A stretch of 64,000 nt of DNA from Bacillus sp. NTK074B (GTDB taxonomy: Bacteria > Bacillota > Bacilli > Bacillales > Bacillaceae_B). Where the stretch lies: contig NZ_JAFKOH010000005.1 of the NCBI RefSeq assembly GCF_017303375.1, positions 62,001 through 126,000 on the forward strand, given 5' to 3'. This document shows positions 52,551-61,078 of the stretch, one piece after another; the stretch's first letter is position 1, and each line of letters begins with the position of its first letter. The notes beneath the pieces were generated by a model. It saw nothing but the letters and a program-made list of their open reading frames with translations. It made no database searches and was not told where the DNA came from. Made by a program: the position numbers and the translations under genes.

Positions 52551-53801
52551 TTAACAGAAGGTATCTTTCGGTTTTGGAACAGACAAGCCAAACAGAGGAC
52601 GAAGATAAAGAGCAAGGAATGTGCCAAGAAGAGCCAGGATTCCCCAGATGTAACCGTGCAGACTGAAGGACGCGATTCCCCCGAAGTAAGCACCAATGTT
52701 ACATCCGAATGCCAATCGGGCACCGTACCCCATCAACAGTCCGCCAATGACAGATGCTGCGGCATTCTTTCCGGTGATCTTATTAAAACGGAATAGTCCG
52801 CCTGCAGCAGAGGCAAGAAATGCACCAAGGATGACACCAAAATTCAATACGGTTGTAGAATCAGCAAAGATTGATGCTTGAAGAGCTTCTGCATTGGCAC
52901 CAGACCAATAGCCCCAGCTTGCAACATCTACCCCGAACACTCCGGCAACCTTTGAACCCCAAAGGGCAAAGGCAGAAGTGATTCCCCACGGATTCCCCCT
53001 CGTCATGAGCGTAAGGGCATTCAATATCGCGAGCACGATGGCAGCGGCGAATAGCGGCCATGAACCACGGAAGATCCGCTTCCATCCATTTGCTGATGAA
53101 AGCTTTGCCATGCGCGGTGAATTCTTCTTCTTTTCGATCTGAAGGGTGACCCAGGCAACCAGGCCAAAAAACAACATAGAAACGACCCACGCCCCGAAAT
53201 AACCCAGTCCTGTGGAAGTCGCCAGTGAGATCGGTTGAAAGGAAGGGAGCTCCTCTGTCCAAAATGGAAGATGAGCTGCACCCACAGTAGCACCCACGAT
53301 AAAAAATAATAGTGTGATGAACATGACGGAACGTCCCCCGCCAATCGCGTAAAGGGTACCGGAAGCACATCCTCCCCCGAGTTGCATGCCGATCCCGAAC
53401 AAAAAGGCACCTACAATCAAGCTGACACCGACTGGTGATACATAGCCTGTCGCTTCACCGCCGAAAAACGTGTAGCCTGTTGCGAGGATCGGTGCAAACA
53501 AGGTAACGGCAACGGCCAGCATCAGCATATGGGACCGCATAGCCTGTCCGTTCCCTACAGACATCACCCTGCGGAAGGCAGAGGTGAATCCAAATCTCGC
53601 ATGAAATAATGTATATCCTAACAGAAGGCCAAGAACGAGTAGCACGGTTTGGGACGCGTCTTGTGTAAAGAGCAGATAAAGACCAAGAACCGCTGTGACG
53701 ATCATACCGAAAGCCACCAATCTAGTCTGGGGCGGATTCAATTCAGCACTCGCTTTCTCTGGACCTTTTTGTTCATTAATCGGTTGAACATAGTCAGCCA
53801 T
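52551..53801 (-). CDS. YeeE/YedE family sulfur-compound transporter
   Basis: A 416-residue protein with about ten membrane helices, built of two similar halves. Each half carries the cysteine motif of the family: C145 in QLGGGCASGTLY and C367 in FGCNIGAYFGG. In YeeE these cysteines pass thiosulfate across the membrane. No TusA-like partner gene is adjacent. The last residue is also Cys. AAGGAGG precedes the start. The transported sulfur compound is inferred. Confidence 0.88.
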   Translation of the reverse strand: MADYVQPINEQKGPEKASAELNPPQTRLVAFGMIVTAVLGLYLLFTQDASQTVLLVLGLLLGYTLFHARFGFTSAFRRVMSVGNGQAMRSHMLMLAVAVTLFAPILATGYTFFGGEATGYVSPVGVSLIVGAFLFGIGMQLGGGCASGTLYAIGGGRSVMFITLLFFIVGATVGAAHLPFWTEELPSFQPISLATSTGLGYFGAWVVSMLFFGLVAWVTLQIEKKKNSPRMAKLSSANGWKRIFRGSWPLFAAAIVLAILNALTLMTRGNPWGITSAFALWGSKVAGVFGVDVASWGYWSGANAEALQASIFADSTTVLNFGVILGAFLASAAGGLFRFNKITGKNAAASVIGGLLMGYGARLAFGCNIGAYFGGIASFSLHGYIWGILALLGTFLALYLRPLFGLSVPKPKDTFC

Positions 53802-53895
53802 AACAAATCCTCCTTAATCTCATCGGTTTGGTTTGAATTTATTTTACAATACTAAGGGATTCAATGGCTTCTGTCAAAACTTGAGCTTTTATCAA

Positions 53896-53922
53896 AAAAA
53901 ACCGCTTGTGAAGGCGGTTTTT
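53896..53922 (-). terminator. terminator of the AEC gene
   Basis: AAAAACCGC (53896-53905 region) pairs with GCGGTTTTT (53914-53922); T run on the minus strand. Confidence 0.8.
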
Positions 53923-53925
53923 CTT

Positions 53926-54828
53926 CTATGATACAAGTGCCAGCATGATAGGGATCGTCACGATACTCAAAACGGTCGTGACCAAGGTGCTTGCAGACAC
54001 TAAATCAGGTTCTGTATTGAACTGAAGGGAAAACATCGTCGTGTTCGCAGCAGTTGGCATACTGGCCAAGATGATAAGGATTGAACTCAATGTCGGGGAG
54101 ATCGGCAGCAGGGATACGATGGCTAACGCCAGGATGGGTGACGCCACCATTCGCAGGATCACGATGAACGATAGCGCACTCCGCTCCACCTTCCTGCCCC
54201 CAAGAGTCGCCAACTGCATCCCGAGAACCACCATGATCGTAGGGATCGTGGCTTGTGAAATCAAATCGATCGTTTGATTTAAGAACAAAGGGACCTTAAG
54301 AGGAAGAACCTGAAAGGCAAGTCCAATGACCGCTCCATGCAGGATCGGCATTTTGACGATCTTCATCCAGATTTCTTTTGAATCCCTCGCCTTGTCACTT
54401 CCACTGATGGCATAATATAACCCGATCGTATTCATGAGGAACGACTGAATCACCATCATGATGACCGCGTAGCGAAAGCCGAGCTCACCAAACCCGAACA
54501 GAATGATCGGCACCCCATAATTACCTGAATTCATAAATACCCCTGAAAGAATCATGGCTGATACCTTCTGCTTTGAATAGCTTCTGACCCGGGCAACTAT
54601 CTTAATAAAAACGATCAATATCACACAAAGGGCGATACAAAAAAGAAAAATATACAGATAATCCATATTCAGTTCATTCTCATAAAAGGTCTTGAAGGCA
54701 AGAAACGGATACATCAAATAGATGGCCATCTTGGATATCGAATTGATTTCGAATCCCAGCTTCTTTTGACCGATAAATCCGACGAGAAAGACTAATAATG
54801 CAGGTAGAACAATCAGAATCACGTCCAT
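53926..54828 (-). CDS. AEC family transporter
   Basis: A 300-residue carrier with ten predicted helices in two five-helix halves. GVFMNSGNYGVPIILFGFG in helix 4 and MPTAANTTMFSLQF in the second half are family marks. Known bacterial members move malate, malonate or auxin-like acids. It follows the malate-type transporter gene on the same strand, so a dicarboxylate is a fair guess. GTG codons at 54840/54837 lack a ribosome site; ATG 54828 has GGTGA close by, but the start is uncertain. Confidence 0.82.
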   Translation of the reverse strand: MDVILIVLPALLVFLVGFIGQKKLGFEINSISKMAIYLMYPFLAFKTFYENELNMDYLYIFLFCIALCVILIVFIKIVARVRSYSKQKVSAMILSGVFMNSGNYGVPIILFGFGELGFRYAVIMMVIQSFLMNTIGLYYAISGSDKARDSKEIWMKIVKMPILHGAVIGLAFQVLPLKVPLFLNQTIDLISQATIPTIMVVLGMQLATLGGRKVERSALSFIVILRMVASPILALAIVSLLPISPTLSSILIILASMPTAANTTMFSLQFNTEPDLVSASTLVTTVLSIVTIPIMLALVS

Positions 54829-54858
54829 GTATGTCACCACAATCTATTAAAATGAGAG

Positions 54859-54885
54859 GAGGTTTGACTGGTATAGTCAAACCTC
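54859..54885 (-). terminator. hairpin after the malate transporter gene
   Basis: GAGGTTTGACT (54859-54869) and its perfect complement (54875-54885), loop of five. The T-tract is weak, so read-through into the AEC gene is possible. Confidence 0.65.
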
Positions 54886-54897
54886 AGTGTATCATAT

Positions 54898-56220
54898 TTA
54901 CAATAATGGAATAATCAATCCGGCCAGAAGCAGGATCAATGCACCCCCAAGCCGGGAAGAAATCTGGGCAAATGGCATAAGCTCCATTCGTTTGGATGCG
55001 GACAAAACGGCCACATCCCCTGTTCCTCCCATATTCGCCATGCACAGTCCCGCGGTAATCGCTGCTTCTATAGGATAGAAACCAACCAGTTTTCCAAGGA
55101 TGGCCGCACCGATGATTGCCCCTAATACCACCCCAAACACAGTAAGGATATATTGGAGGGTCAGCGCTTCAAGGACCGTATTTAAATCCGTGTAAGCGAC
55201 CCCTATCCCGAATAACAAGGCAAAGGTCCAGTTATTGGCCACAAACTGATACCACTGACTTGCTCCCTCTACTACATTTTGAGGAATGAGATTTGAAATC
55301 TTCGCAACTGCCACGAGAATGATCATGATGGCGTAAGGATGAAGAGGAAGAACGGAACCAAGCAACGTACCCACTGTAAAGAATGTAAGAGCAGCGAGTA
55401 ATCCTACCCCCATCTTCTCAATGTTATACTTCTGCTTTGTTTTCTCATAAGTAAAACCTTTCATCAGCTGACCGTTTCCACTTAATGAAGGTACCTTTTT
55501 CCCGATAATATCAAGAACGGATGCTAAAATAATGGCAAACACGTTCCCTAATGCCAGGGCAGGTACAAGCATGGAAATATAATAGCTCGGATCATTCCCC
55601 ATCATTTCTGAATAGATTTGACTCATAGGAACGGCTCCGGCTCCCATGCCCCCTCCCATGATCGGCATCGTAATGACAAGGATGGCTTCTTTAAGGGTAA
55701 AACCTACAAGAGAACCGAATACTCCTGCTATAATCACGGCCCCAGCTACCGCTCCAAAAATCGGCAAAAAATAGCGCAGTCCCACTTTAACCAGAACCTT
55801 TGAATTCATTCCTAAAATACTGCCGGTGATTAAAGCCGCAATATAGAAATTCAAAAATCCGACTGATTTCATAAAGTCTGTCATGGACGTGACCGCTGCT
55901 TCAGGAAGCAAACCGGAATAGACCATAAAGGCAGATCCGAATATAGCAATGATCGCTCCACCTCCGAGGAAGGTTTTCACAAGCGGCGTTCGGTCCCCTA
56001 CCCATCCAAATAATTCACCCAAAATCATCATGACGAGAAGACTCCCGATCATCCCGCCAGGAAGGTTTCCCGTATACAAACTGGCAAGTGTTATTCCCGT
56101 AAAGACCAGGAACCAAAGAATCGGGATATTAAAAATCTGTAGGGAGCGTTCTTTCCCCAAAGTCACGTTCTCTATCGTTTCCTCATTCTTATATGCAAGT
56201 GTTGACGCAGCTTGTCCCAT
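54898..56220 (-). CDS. maeN: 2-hydroxycarboxylate transporter family, malate/citrate symporter
   Basis: A 440-residue 2HCT carrier with about eleven helices. Both re-entrant loops are visible: MGGGMGAGAVPMSQIY in the first half and ANMGGTGDVAVLSA near residue 400. Start 56220 follows AAAGGGG at nine bases; an ATG at 56229 lies against that site. It sits directly downstream of a CitA/MalK-type sensor and its regulator, the arrangement of B. subtilis malK-malR-maeN, so Na+/malate symport is most likely; CimH-like citrate/malate uptake is the alternative. A cre site overlaps its leader. Confidence 0.85.
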   Translation of the reverse strand: MGQAASTLAYKNEETIENVTLGKERSLQIFNIPILWFLVFTGITLASLYTGNLPGGMIGSLLVMMILGELFGWVGDRTPLVKTFLGGGAIIAIFGSAFMVYSGLLPEAAVTSMTDFMKSVGFLNFYIAALITGSILGMNSKVLVKVGLRYFLPIFGAVAGAVIIAGVFGSLVGFTLKEAILVITMPIMGGGMGAGAVPMSQIYSEMMGNDPSYYISMLVPALALGNVFAIILASVLDIIGKKVPSLSGNGQLMKGFTYEKTKQKYNIEKMGVGLLAALTFFTVGTLLGSVLPLHPYAIMIILVAVAKISNLIPQNVVEGASQWYQFVANNWTFALLFGIGVAYTDLNTVLEALTLQYILTVFGVVLGAIIGAAILGKLVGFYPIEAAITAGLCMANMGGTGDVAVLSASKRMELMPFAQISSRLGGALILLLAGLIIPLL

Positions 56221-56307
56221 CTTTCTCATCCCCTTTATCGTAATAATAGTGCGAACCGAACTGTTAACTGTGCCCCAGCGCTTACTCCCCCATGGAATCG
56301 CCACTTG

Positions 56308-56321
56308 AGTAACCGCTTACA
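56308..56321 (-). promoter_or_regulatory. cre site before maeN
   Basis: On the minus strand TGTAAGCGGTTACT matches TGWAANCGNTNWCA at 13 of 14. It follows a TATAGT (-10-like) by one base and is 88 bases from the start codon, a position for CcpA repression. Confidence 0.6.
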
Positions 56322-56334
56322 CTATATCCTCATT

Positions 56335-56371
56335 TTATGAAACCGTTTTACCAAATCAAAGATTATGAAAC
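56335..56371 (-). promoter_or_regulatory. direct repeat GTTTCATAA upstream of maeN
   Basis: Two copies of GTTTCATAA (minus strand; 56343-56335 and 56371-56363) lie 28 bases apart just upstream of the -10-like box. Tandem sites of this kind suit a response regulator such as MalR next door. Confidence 0.4.
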
Positions 56372-56398
56372 TATTATTTGTTTTTTGAAATTAAAAAA

Positions 56399-56417
56399 AG
56401 CAGCCGTGTCAGCTGCT
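56399..56417 (-). terminator. short hairpin at the end of the response regulator gene
   Basis: AGCAGC and GCTGCT arms around CGTGTCA, followed by a T run on the minus strand. Confidence 0.65.
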
Positions 56418-57127
56418 TATACATAACGTTCCATTCTCTCGATATTCTTTTTATTCAATGTATACTGATAGACCGGCCTTCCGACTCCATAGATCAAGGT
56501 TTCATCCACGACGCAGATATCCTTCAGAAACCTGAGGTACTTTCTGATTGATACCCGTGAGATGGACGTTACGTCTGCCAAATCATCTGTTGAAAACGAC
56601 TCTTCTTCGAAACTCACAATCTCATCGTAGATAGATGCTAATGTACTTCTCGTCAACCCTTTAGGAAGGGGCACCTTATCCCCGGTATCTCGTACAGCCT
56701 TTAGTAAAAGTAGATCCAGTTCTCCCTGTCCGATGGTAGAATGCTTTTGAAACATATGATTACTCTCCCGATAAGAGGTCAATGCTTTTTTAAACCGTTC
56801 AAATTCAAAAGGCTTGATTAAATAATCCACCACCCCCATCCGGAGGGCATTTTGAATATGATTGACTTCTGATGCAGCTGTGATGAGGATGACGTCGGTC
56901 TCCCGCTGCTCCATACGTATTTTCTCCAGCAAGTCCATCCCTGTTCGCTTCCCAGGCATATATACATCCAATAAAATCAAGTCAATTTTACACTGTTTTA
57001 ATTCCACCAGTGCATCTTCAATTGAATTCGAGATTCCGATTAAGTGAAAACCTTCGATTTCTTCCAGATACCTTTGATTAAATCTGGCCACCATCGGATC
57101 ATCCTCCACGATCAATACATTAATCAT
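56417..57127 (-). CDS. malR: response regulator of the CitB/MalR (YufM) type
   Basis: A 236-residue regulator: receiver domain (1-120) with phosphorylated Asp54 in LILLDVYMPG, conserved DD at 9-10 and Lys in YLIKPFEF, then a linker and a C-terminal helix-turn-helix (FSTDDLADVTSISRVSIRKY, about 180-199). Start 57127 gives the proper MINVLIVEDD N-terminus and overlaps the sensor gene by eight bases. It should activate the transporter gene downstream. Not to be confused with the LacI-type MalR at 5 kb. Confidence 0.9.
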   Translation of the reverse strand: MINVLIVEDDPMVARFNQRYLEEIEGFHLIGISNSIEDALVELKQCKIDLILLDVYMPGKRTGMDLLEKIRMEQRETDVILITAASEVNHIQNALRMGVVDYLIKPFEFERFKKALTSYRESNHMFQKHSTIGQGELDLLLLKAVRDTGDKVPLPKGLTRSTLASIYDEIVSFEEESFSTDDLADVTSISRVSIRKYLRFLKDICVVDETLIYGVGRPVYQYTLNKKNIERMERYV

Positions 57128-58721
57128 TCTTCTTCCTCTCCTTATATGGAGCCTGGACAATCATCGTCGTCCCTGAACCTACCTTCGATTCAACATGAAG
57201 GTTCCCATTCAATTTACCGAGGCTCTCTTTCACTAAGAAAAGACCGTACCCTCGTCCTTCCCCCTTTGAAGAAAATCCTTTGGTGAAAAGGTCCGCGACT
57301 CTATCATCAGGTATTCCTAATCCAGTATCGGTCACGATCATTTCAAACTGCCCTTCTTCGTAAAATAACTCCATGAGTACTTCCTTTTCATAACGATCCA
57401 AGGTTGCTTCAATACTATTATCCAAGAGGTTTCCAATCACGGTAATCAGCTCATGGGTCACGTCAGAGTCCTCTGGTTCTGGAATGAAGTCATGACACTC
57501 GATGGTTAACGATACGTTCTTTTCCCTGGCATAGCTTAATTTTCCCATGATAAAACCGGCAAGGGCAGGGTCTTTCACTTTCGACGTCACCATACTCACT
57601 TCATCGACACGTAAGGAAACCAGTTCTTTCACATAACGGTCTAAATGGCGGTAATCTTTCATCTTAATCAACCCCATGATCACATGTAGTTTATTCATAA
57701 ACTCATGGGACTGGGCACGGAGCGCTTCCGCGTATGTTTGTACACCCGTTAGTTGTTCTGCTAATTGATTCACTTCTGTCTTATCCCGAAAGGTAGAAAT
57801 GGCTCCGACTACCTCATCATTGACGATTAATGGAACCCGGTTCACGAGTATAGAAATCCCATTGATTGTCTGCTCTTCGTCAAGCTCGGGTTTTCCCGTC
57901 CCCATGACTCGCTCTAACCTTGAGTGCGTCATATATTCCTTAATCGGAATTCCTATCGGATCAGAGCTCAGTCCCGCTTTATTGAAAATTTTCAGGGCTG
58001 ATTTATTCACCAGGGAAATGGTGGTATCCTTATTCACAGCCACCACCCCTTCATGGACCGACTGAAGCATCGTATTCCGCTCTTCCAAGATCTTTGAAAT
58101 GGCGATGGGTTCAAGTCCAAATAATATTTTCTTTATGTATCTGGCAATGATAACAGCCCCAATGATCCCTACGAATATTCCAATGGCGGATCCCAGCAAT
58201 ATATTAGAGTGACTTTGTTTCAGAGCTTCCTCTACGCTATTCAGGGAAATCCCCACAGCCACTGCTCCTATCTGTTCGTTTTCTTCATTATACACCGGGG
58301 AAAAAGCTCTGACCGACTTGCCCAGAGTCCCTTTTGAGATGGACAAACTTTCTTTTCCTTTCAGAACATCTTTTTCATCCCCGCCGACGAAGTGCCTGCC
58401 TATTCGTTCCGGCTCTGGATGAGACTTCCTTATTCCTTCCATATCCATCACCACAACGAATAAAACCTCTGCCGATTCCTGAATATCCATGGCGTATTCT
58501 TGTATACGATCTTCATTTTCTTTATTTTCAAGACCACTTTTCACAATCGTCGAGTGCGCAACCGTCCTGGAAACGATCTTCGCTTTTTCTTCGATGTTTG
58601 TTTCAATGCTATCATTGATTGTTCTTGAAATGAGCAGGTCTGTTATGACCAGGGAAACAAGGACCACAACACAGACAAAGAGTATGATGATGGTACTGAG
58701 GTTAAGCTTATTCTTTTTCAA
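57120..58721 (-). CDS. malK: sensor histidine kinase of the CitA/DcuS (MalK/YufL) type
   Basis: A 533-residue membrane kinase: helix 1 (about 8-30), extracellular PDC/PAS sensor (about 32-165) for a carboxylate, helix 2 (about 172-193), cytoplasmic PAS (about 205-305), His box AQSHEFMNKLHVIMG and ATPase domain with GNLLDNSIEA, DTGLGIP and GRGYGLFLVKESL. Start is TTG at 58721, eight bases after GGAG. The 533-residue length equals B. subtilis MalK as I recall it. Ligand probably malate. Confidence 0.9.
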   Translation of the reverse strand: MKKNKLNLSTIIILFVCVVVLVSLVITDLLISRTINDSIETNIEEKAKIVSRTVAHSTIVKSGLENKENEDRIQEYAMDIQESAEVLFVVVMDMEGIRKSHPEPERIGRHFVGGDEKDVLKGKESLSISKGTLGKSVRAFSPVYNEENEQIGAVAVGISLNSVEEALKQSHSNILLGSAIGIFVGIIGAVIIARYIKKILFGLEPIAISKILEERNTMLQSVHEGVVAVNKDTTISLVNKSALKIFNKAGLSSDPIGIPIKEYMTHSRLERVMGTGKPELDEEQTINGISILVNRVPLIVNDEVVGAISTFRDKTEVNQLAEQLTGVQTYAEALRAQSHEFMNKLHVIMGLIKMKDYRHLDRYVKELVSLRVDEVSMVTSKVKDPALAGFIMGKLSYAREKNVSLTIECHDFIPEPEDSDVTHELITVIGNLLDNSIEATLDRYEKEVLMELFYEEGQFEMIVTDTGLGIPDDRVADLFTKGFSSKGEGRGYGLFLVKESLGKLNGNLHVESKVGSGTTMIVQAPYKERKKND

Positions 58722-58795
58722 GGGAGTCACTCCAGAGTAATTATTTATCATTCCTAATTTTACACGTTTTCTGGTGTTTAAAAAGGGCCTTAACA

Positions 58796-58826
58796 AAAAG
58801 AGGCCCTCTGAGGAACCTCTTTTGAG
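58796..58826 (-). terminator. terminator of the dehydrogenase gene
   Basis: AAAAAGAGG (58796-58804) pairs with CCTCTTTT (58817-58824); T run on the minus strand. Confidence 0.8.
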
Positions 58827-58831
58827 TTGCG

Positions 58832-59764
58832 CTAAAAGTACTCTACTAGAACCTTTATGGGTGAAATGTTTCCTGTATCCAACTCTCCAAAACACTTTGG
58901 TAACTCTTGGAACTTAATCGTCTTTTCAAACAGCCTGCTCAAATCCGAATCCCTTTTCTTTATCTGATTAAAATACCATTGGGCATGCCTGTGGTAATCC
59001 CAGCCATCACTTGAACCCACGATCTTAAGCTCTTTGCGGTAGAAGTCAGATTGCAAATGAAACGTTTCCTTATTCCCATCGGATAATATGCATAATTCCC
59101 CTTCATGCTTCAGCGCCTTTTGCAGTGCCTTGAATGCATGGTTGAAACCCGAGCACTCTAATCCATAATCATAGAAATCTCTTGGGCAGCCACTTTGATT
59201 TTTATAGACGGTTTTCGCACCCAGCTTTCTTGCTAATCCGCCTCTGGAACTGTGGGGTTCTACCATATCAATGTGACGAACGTTCATATACTCTTTCAGA
59301 TAGTAGACCGATAATAGCCCAACCGTTCCGGAACCTGTCACCAACACTCGATCGTTCTCGTCCGGGTTCAACTTGAGGACACCTTTTGCTGCATCACATG
59401 ATAATATCACGAGCAACGCGTCTTGATGCTGGATACCTTTTGGAACGAAGATGGCTTTGCTTTCTTTCACGATTCCGTAATCCTTATGTCCGAAAAACGC
59501 CACAGCCCGGTCACCGATATTGAACCCCTTGACTGTTTCCCCCGTTGCTATCACTTCCCCATAGCTTTCATAACCGGTTTCTTTCGGATAGGACGGCACG
59601 TGATCAGTGTGATCCGTTTCATTATATTGAGGTAATTCAGCCCCGATGCTGATGGCTCCTGCCAAGGTTTTAATAAGAATTTCATCTTCTTTTAACGGCG
59701 GTATGGTTTTGGTTGTCCATTGTAGTGTCTTTTTGGCTTTTAATTGCAGTGAGGTTTCTATCAT
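58832..59764 (-). CDS. medium-chain alcohol dehydrogenase-like protein
   Basis: A 310-residue MDR-superfamily protein: GroES-like half with GYESYGEVIATGETVKGFNI and a Rossmann half starting VLVTGSGTVGLLSVYYL near residue 145. It is shorter than classical zinc enzymes (about 350) and lacks their structural-zinc cysteine cluster, so it is probably a diverged MDR enzyme. Start 59764 follows AAAGGA at about eight bases; upstream ATGs lack a site. Substrate unknown. The repeat array at 59930-60022 lies just upstream. Confidence 0.82.
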   Translation of the reverse strand: MIETSLQLKAKKTLQWTTKTIPPLKEDEILIKTLAGAISIGAELPQYNETDHTDHVPSYPKETGYESYGEVIATGETVKGFNIGDRAVAFFGHKDYGIVKESKAIFVPKGIQHQDALLVILSCDAAKGVLKLNPDENDRVLVTGSGTVGLLSVYYLKEYMNVRHIDMVEPHSSRGGLARKLGAKTVYKNQSGCPRDFYDYGLECSGFNHAFKALQKALKHEGELCILSDGNKETFHLQSDFYRKELKIVGSSDGWDYHRHAQWYFNQIKKRDSDLSRLFEKTIKFQELPKCFGELDTGNISPIKVLVEYF

Positions 59765-60051
59765 GTCGTATTTCCTTTCATTCGCATTCATTTTTATGTG
59801 AATATGTATCAAATCGTCTTTCAAAAGTAATAAGTTCTATAAAAAAGGCTAGATAAGTAAGGAATAATTACAATAAAAAAGCTTCTCAAAACTATAATCC
59901 CTTAATAGTAATATGTGGTTGAGAGTTTTATTTTCAAAACTACTACTTTTATTTTCAAAAATAGAATTATATTTTCAAAAAGCACCACTTTTATTTTCAA
60001 AACTAAAAATATATTTTCAAAAATGATTTTCCTCCAGCTTCCCTCATAAAA
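59765..60051. other. intergenic region with repeat array
   Basis: No gene is visible. Most of it is AT-rich, with the five-unit ATTTTCAAAA array at 59930-60022 and a looser relative, TTCTCAAAAC, at 59883-59892. Confidence 0.6.
59930..60022. repeat. five-unit array, core ATTTTCAAAA, period 20-22
   Basis: Five exact copies of ATTTTCAAAA start at 59930, 59951, 59971, 59993 and 60013 (steps 21, 20, 22, 20). Spacers alternate between two kinds: units 1 and 3 are followed by CTACTACTTTT and GCACCACTTTT-like sequence, units 2 and 4 by ATAGAATTAT and CTAAAAATAT, giving a higher-order period of about 42. Confidence 0.92.
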
Positions 60052-60093
60052 AAGACCCGCCACCAGAGCCAAACAACTCCACCAGCAGATCTT
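60047..60093 (-). terminator. terminator of the enoyl-CoA hydratase gene
   Basis: AAGATCTGC and GCGGGTCTT on the minus strand (60093-60085, 60060-60052) pair with two G-U pairs, extended by GGTGG/CCACC-like inner pairing, then TTTTTT. Confidence 0.75.
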
Positions 60094-60149
60094 TAACTTG
60101 CAAAAAACATCAATACCTCATTGCAATAGCTGCAAAGCAATATTTCTTA

Positions 60150-60926
60150 TTATTTTCCTTTGAACTCCGGCTTCCGCTTCTCACTGAATGCCAATAACGC
60201 TTCCACCCGATCTTCGGTTGGGATTGTGATTTCGTATGCTTTTCGTTCAATCTGTAATCCTGTCTGCAGATCTACATTCATCCCATTCTTTACGGAAAAT
60301 TTTGCCTGCTGGAGGGCTACCGGTCCGTTTGCCAGCATCGGTTCTACGAATGCATGAACCTCATTTAGGAAATTCTCTTTTTCTACTACTCTTGTAACCA
60401 GCCCGATTTCGAGCGCTTCTTCGGAGGTTAGTCGTTTAGCCGTCAGGATCAATTCCAATGCCTTGGATTCCCCAACCAACCGTGGAAGTCTCTGTGTCCC
60501 TCCTGCTCCCGGGATGATGGCCAGGCTCGTTTCTGTTAGTCCCATTGTCGTGCCTGCTACAACGATTCTGAAGTCACACGCCAGAGCCAATTCCATCCCC
60601 CCACCGAATGCATAACCGTTCATGGCAGCGATGGTTGGTTGTGGAAGGGTGGCGACAGATTGAAAGACTTCACCAATCTTGTAAACGTTCCGAATGACCT
60701 GTTGTTCAGTCAAGGTTTTTCGTTCCTTAAGATCCGCTCCGACTGAAAAAGCTTTTTCCCCGCTTCCTGTAAAGATAACGACCCGGACGTCAGGGTTGAT
60801 GCGGAGTGCTTCGACTACCTGCTGAAGCTCATTCAGTGTATCGTAATTAAAGGCATTCATTGCATCCGGGCGATTGATGGTGACCGTTGCAACGTTCCCC
60901 TTTTGTTCTAGTAAAATGGATTCCAT
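60150..60926 (-). CDS. enoyl-CoA hydratase/isomerase family protein
   Basis: A 258-residue crotonase. The oxyanion-hole segments are visible: FSVGADLKERK near residue 62 and AAMNGYAFGGGMELALACD near 100; the catalytic Glu lies in GLTETSLAIIPGAGGTQRLP. It hydrates trans-2-enoyl-CoA in beta-oxidation or a related pathway. An acyl-CoA ligase gene is close by on the same strand, which supports fatty-acid use. B. subtilis has a similar gene, yhaR, in this wider region. No FadR box was found upstream. Confidence 0.9.
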   Translation of the reverse strand: MESILLEQKGNVATVTINRPDAMNAFNYDTLNELQQVVEALRINPDVRVVIFTGSGEKAFSVGADLKERKTLTEQQVIRNVYKIGEVFQSVATLPQPTIAAMNGYAFGGGMELALACDFRIVVAGTTMGLTETSLAIIPGAGGTQRLPRLVGESKALELILTAKRLTSEEALEIGLVTRVVEKENFLNEVHAFVEPMLANGPVALQQAKFSVKNGMNVDLQTGLQIERKAYEITIPTEDRVEALLAFSEKRKPEFKGK

Positions 60927-61078
60927 GTTTGTTCTCCCCTTTGTATAAGTGTTTCCTCCTTATGTATGATTCGACACGAACCGCGAAAACCCTTTCATTA
61001 TTTAAAAGGTCTGAACACTTCTAGGGTGAATGCATAGACTATTCGTGACATCCACCCATAAAGGAGTTGTAAGATAAT

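Noticed and set aside
52861..53410. Two long frames inside the YeeE gene
   Set aside because: Both are alternative frames of a well-supported transporter gene and are rich in Cys, Arg and Ser, as expected for shadow frames.
59930..60022. The phased arrays as CRISPR
   Set aside because: Cores are 10 bases and spacers 10-12 bases, far below CRISPR sizes; spacers are AT-rich and related to one another; no cas genes lie nearby.
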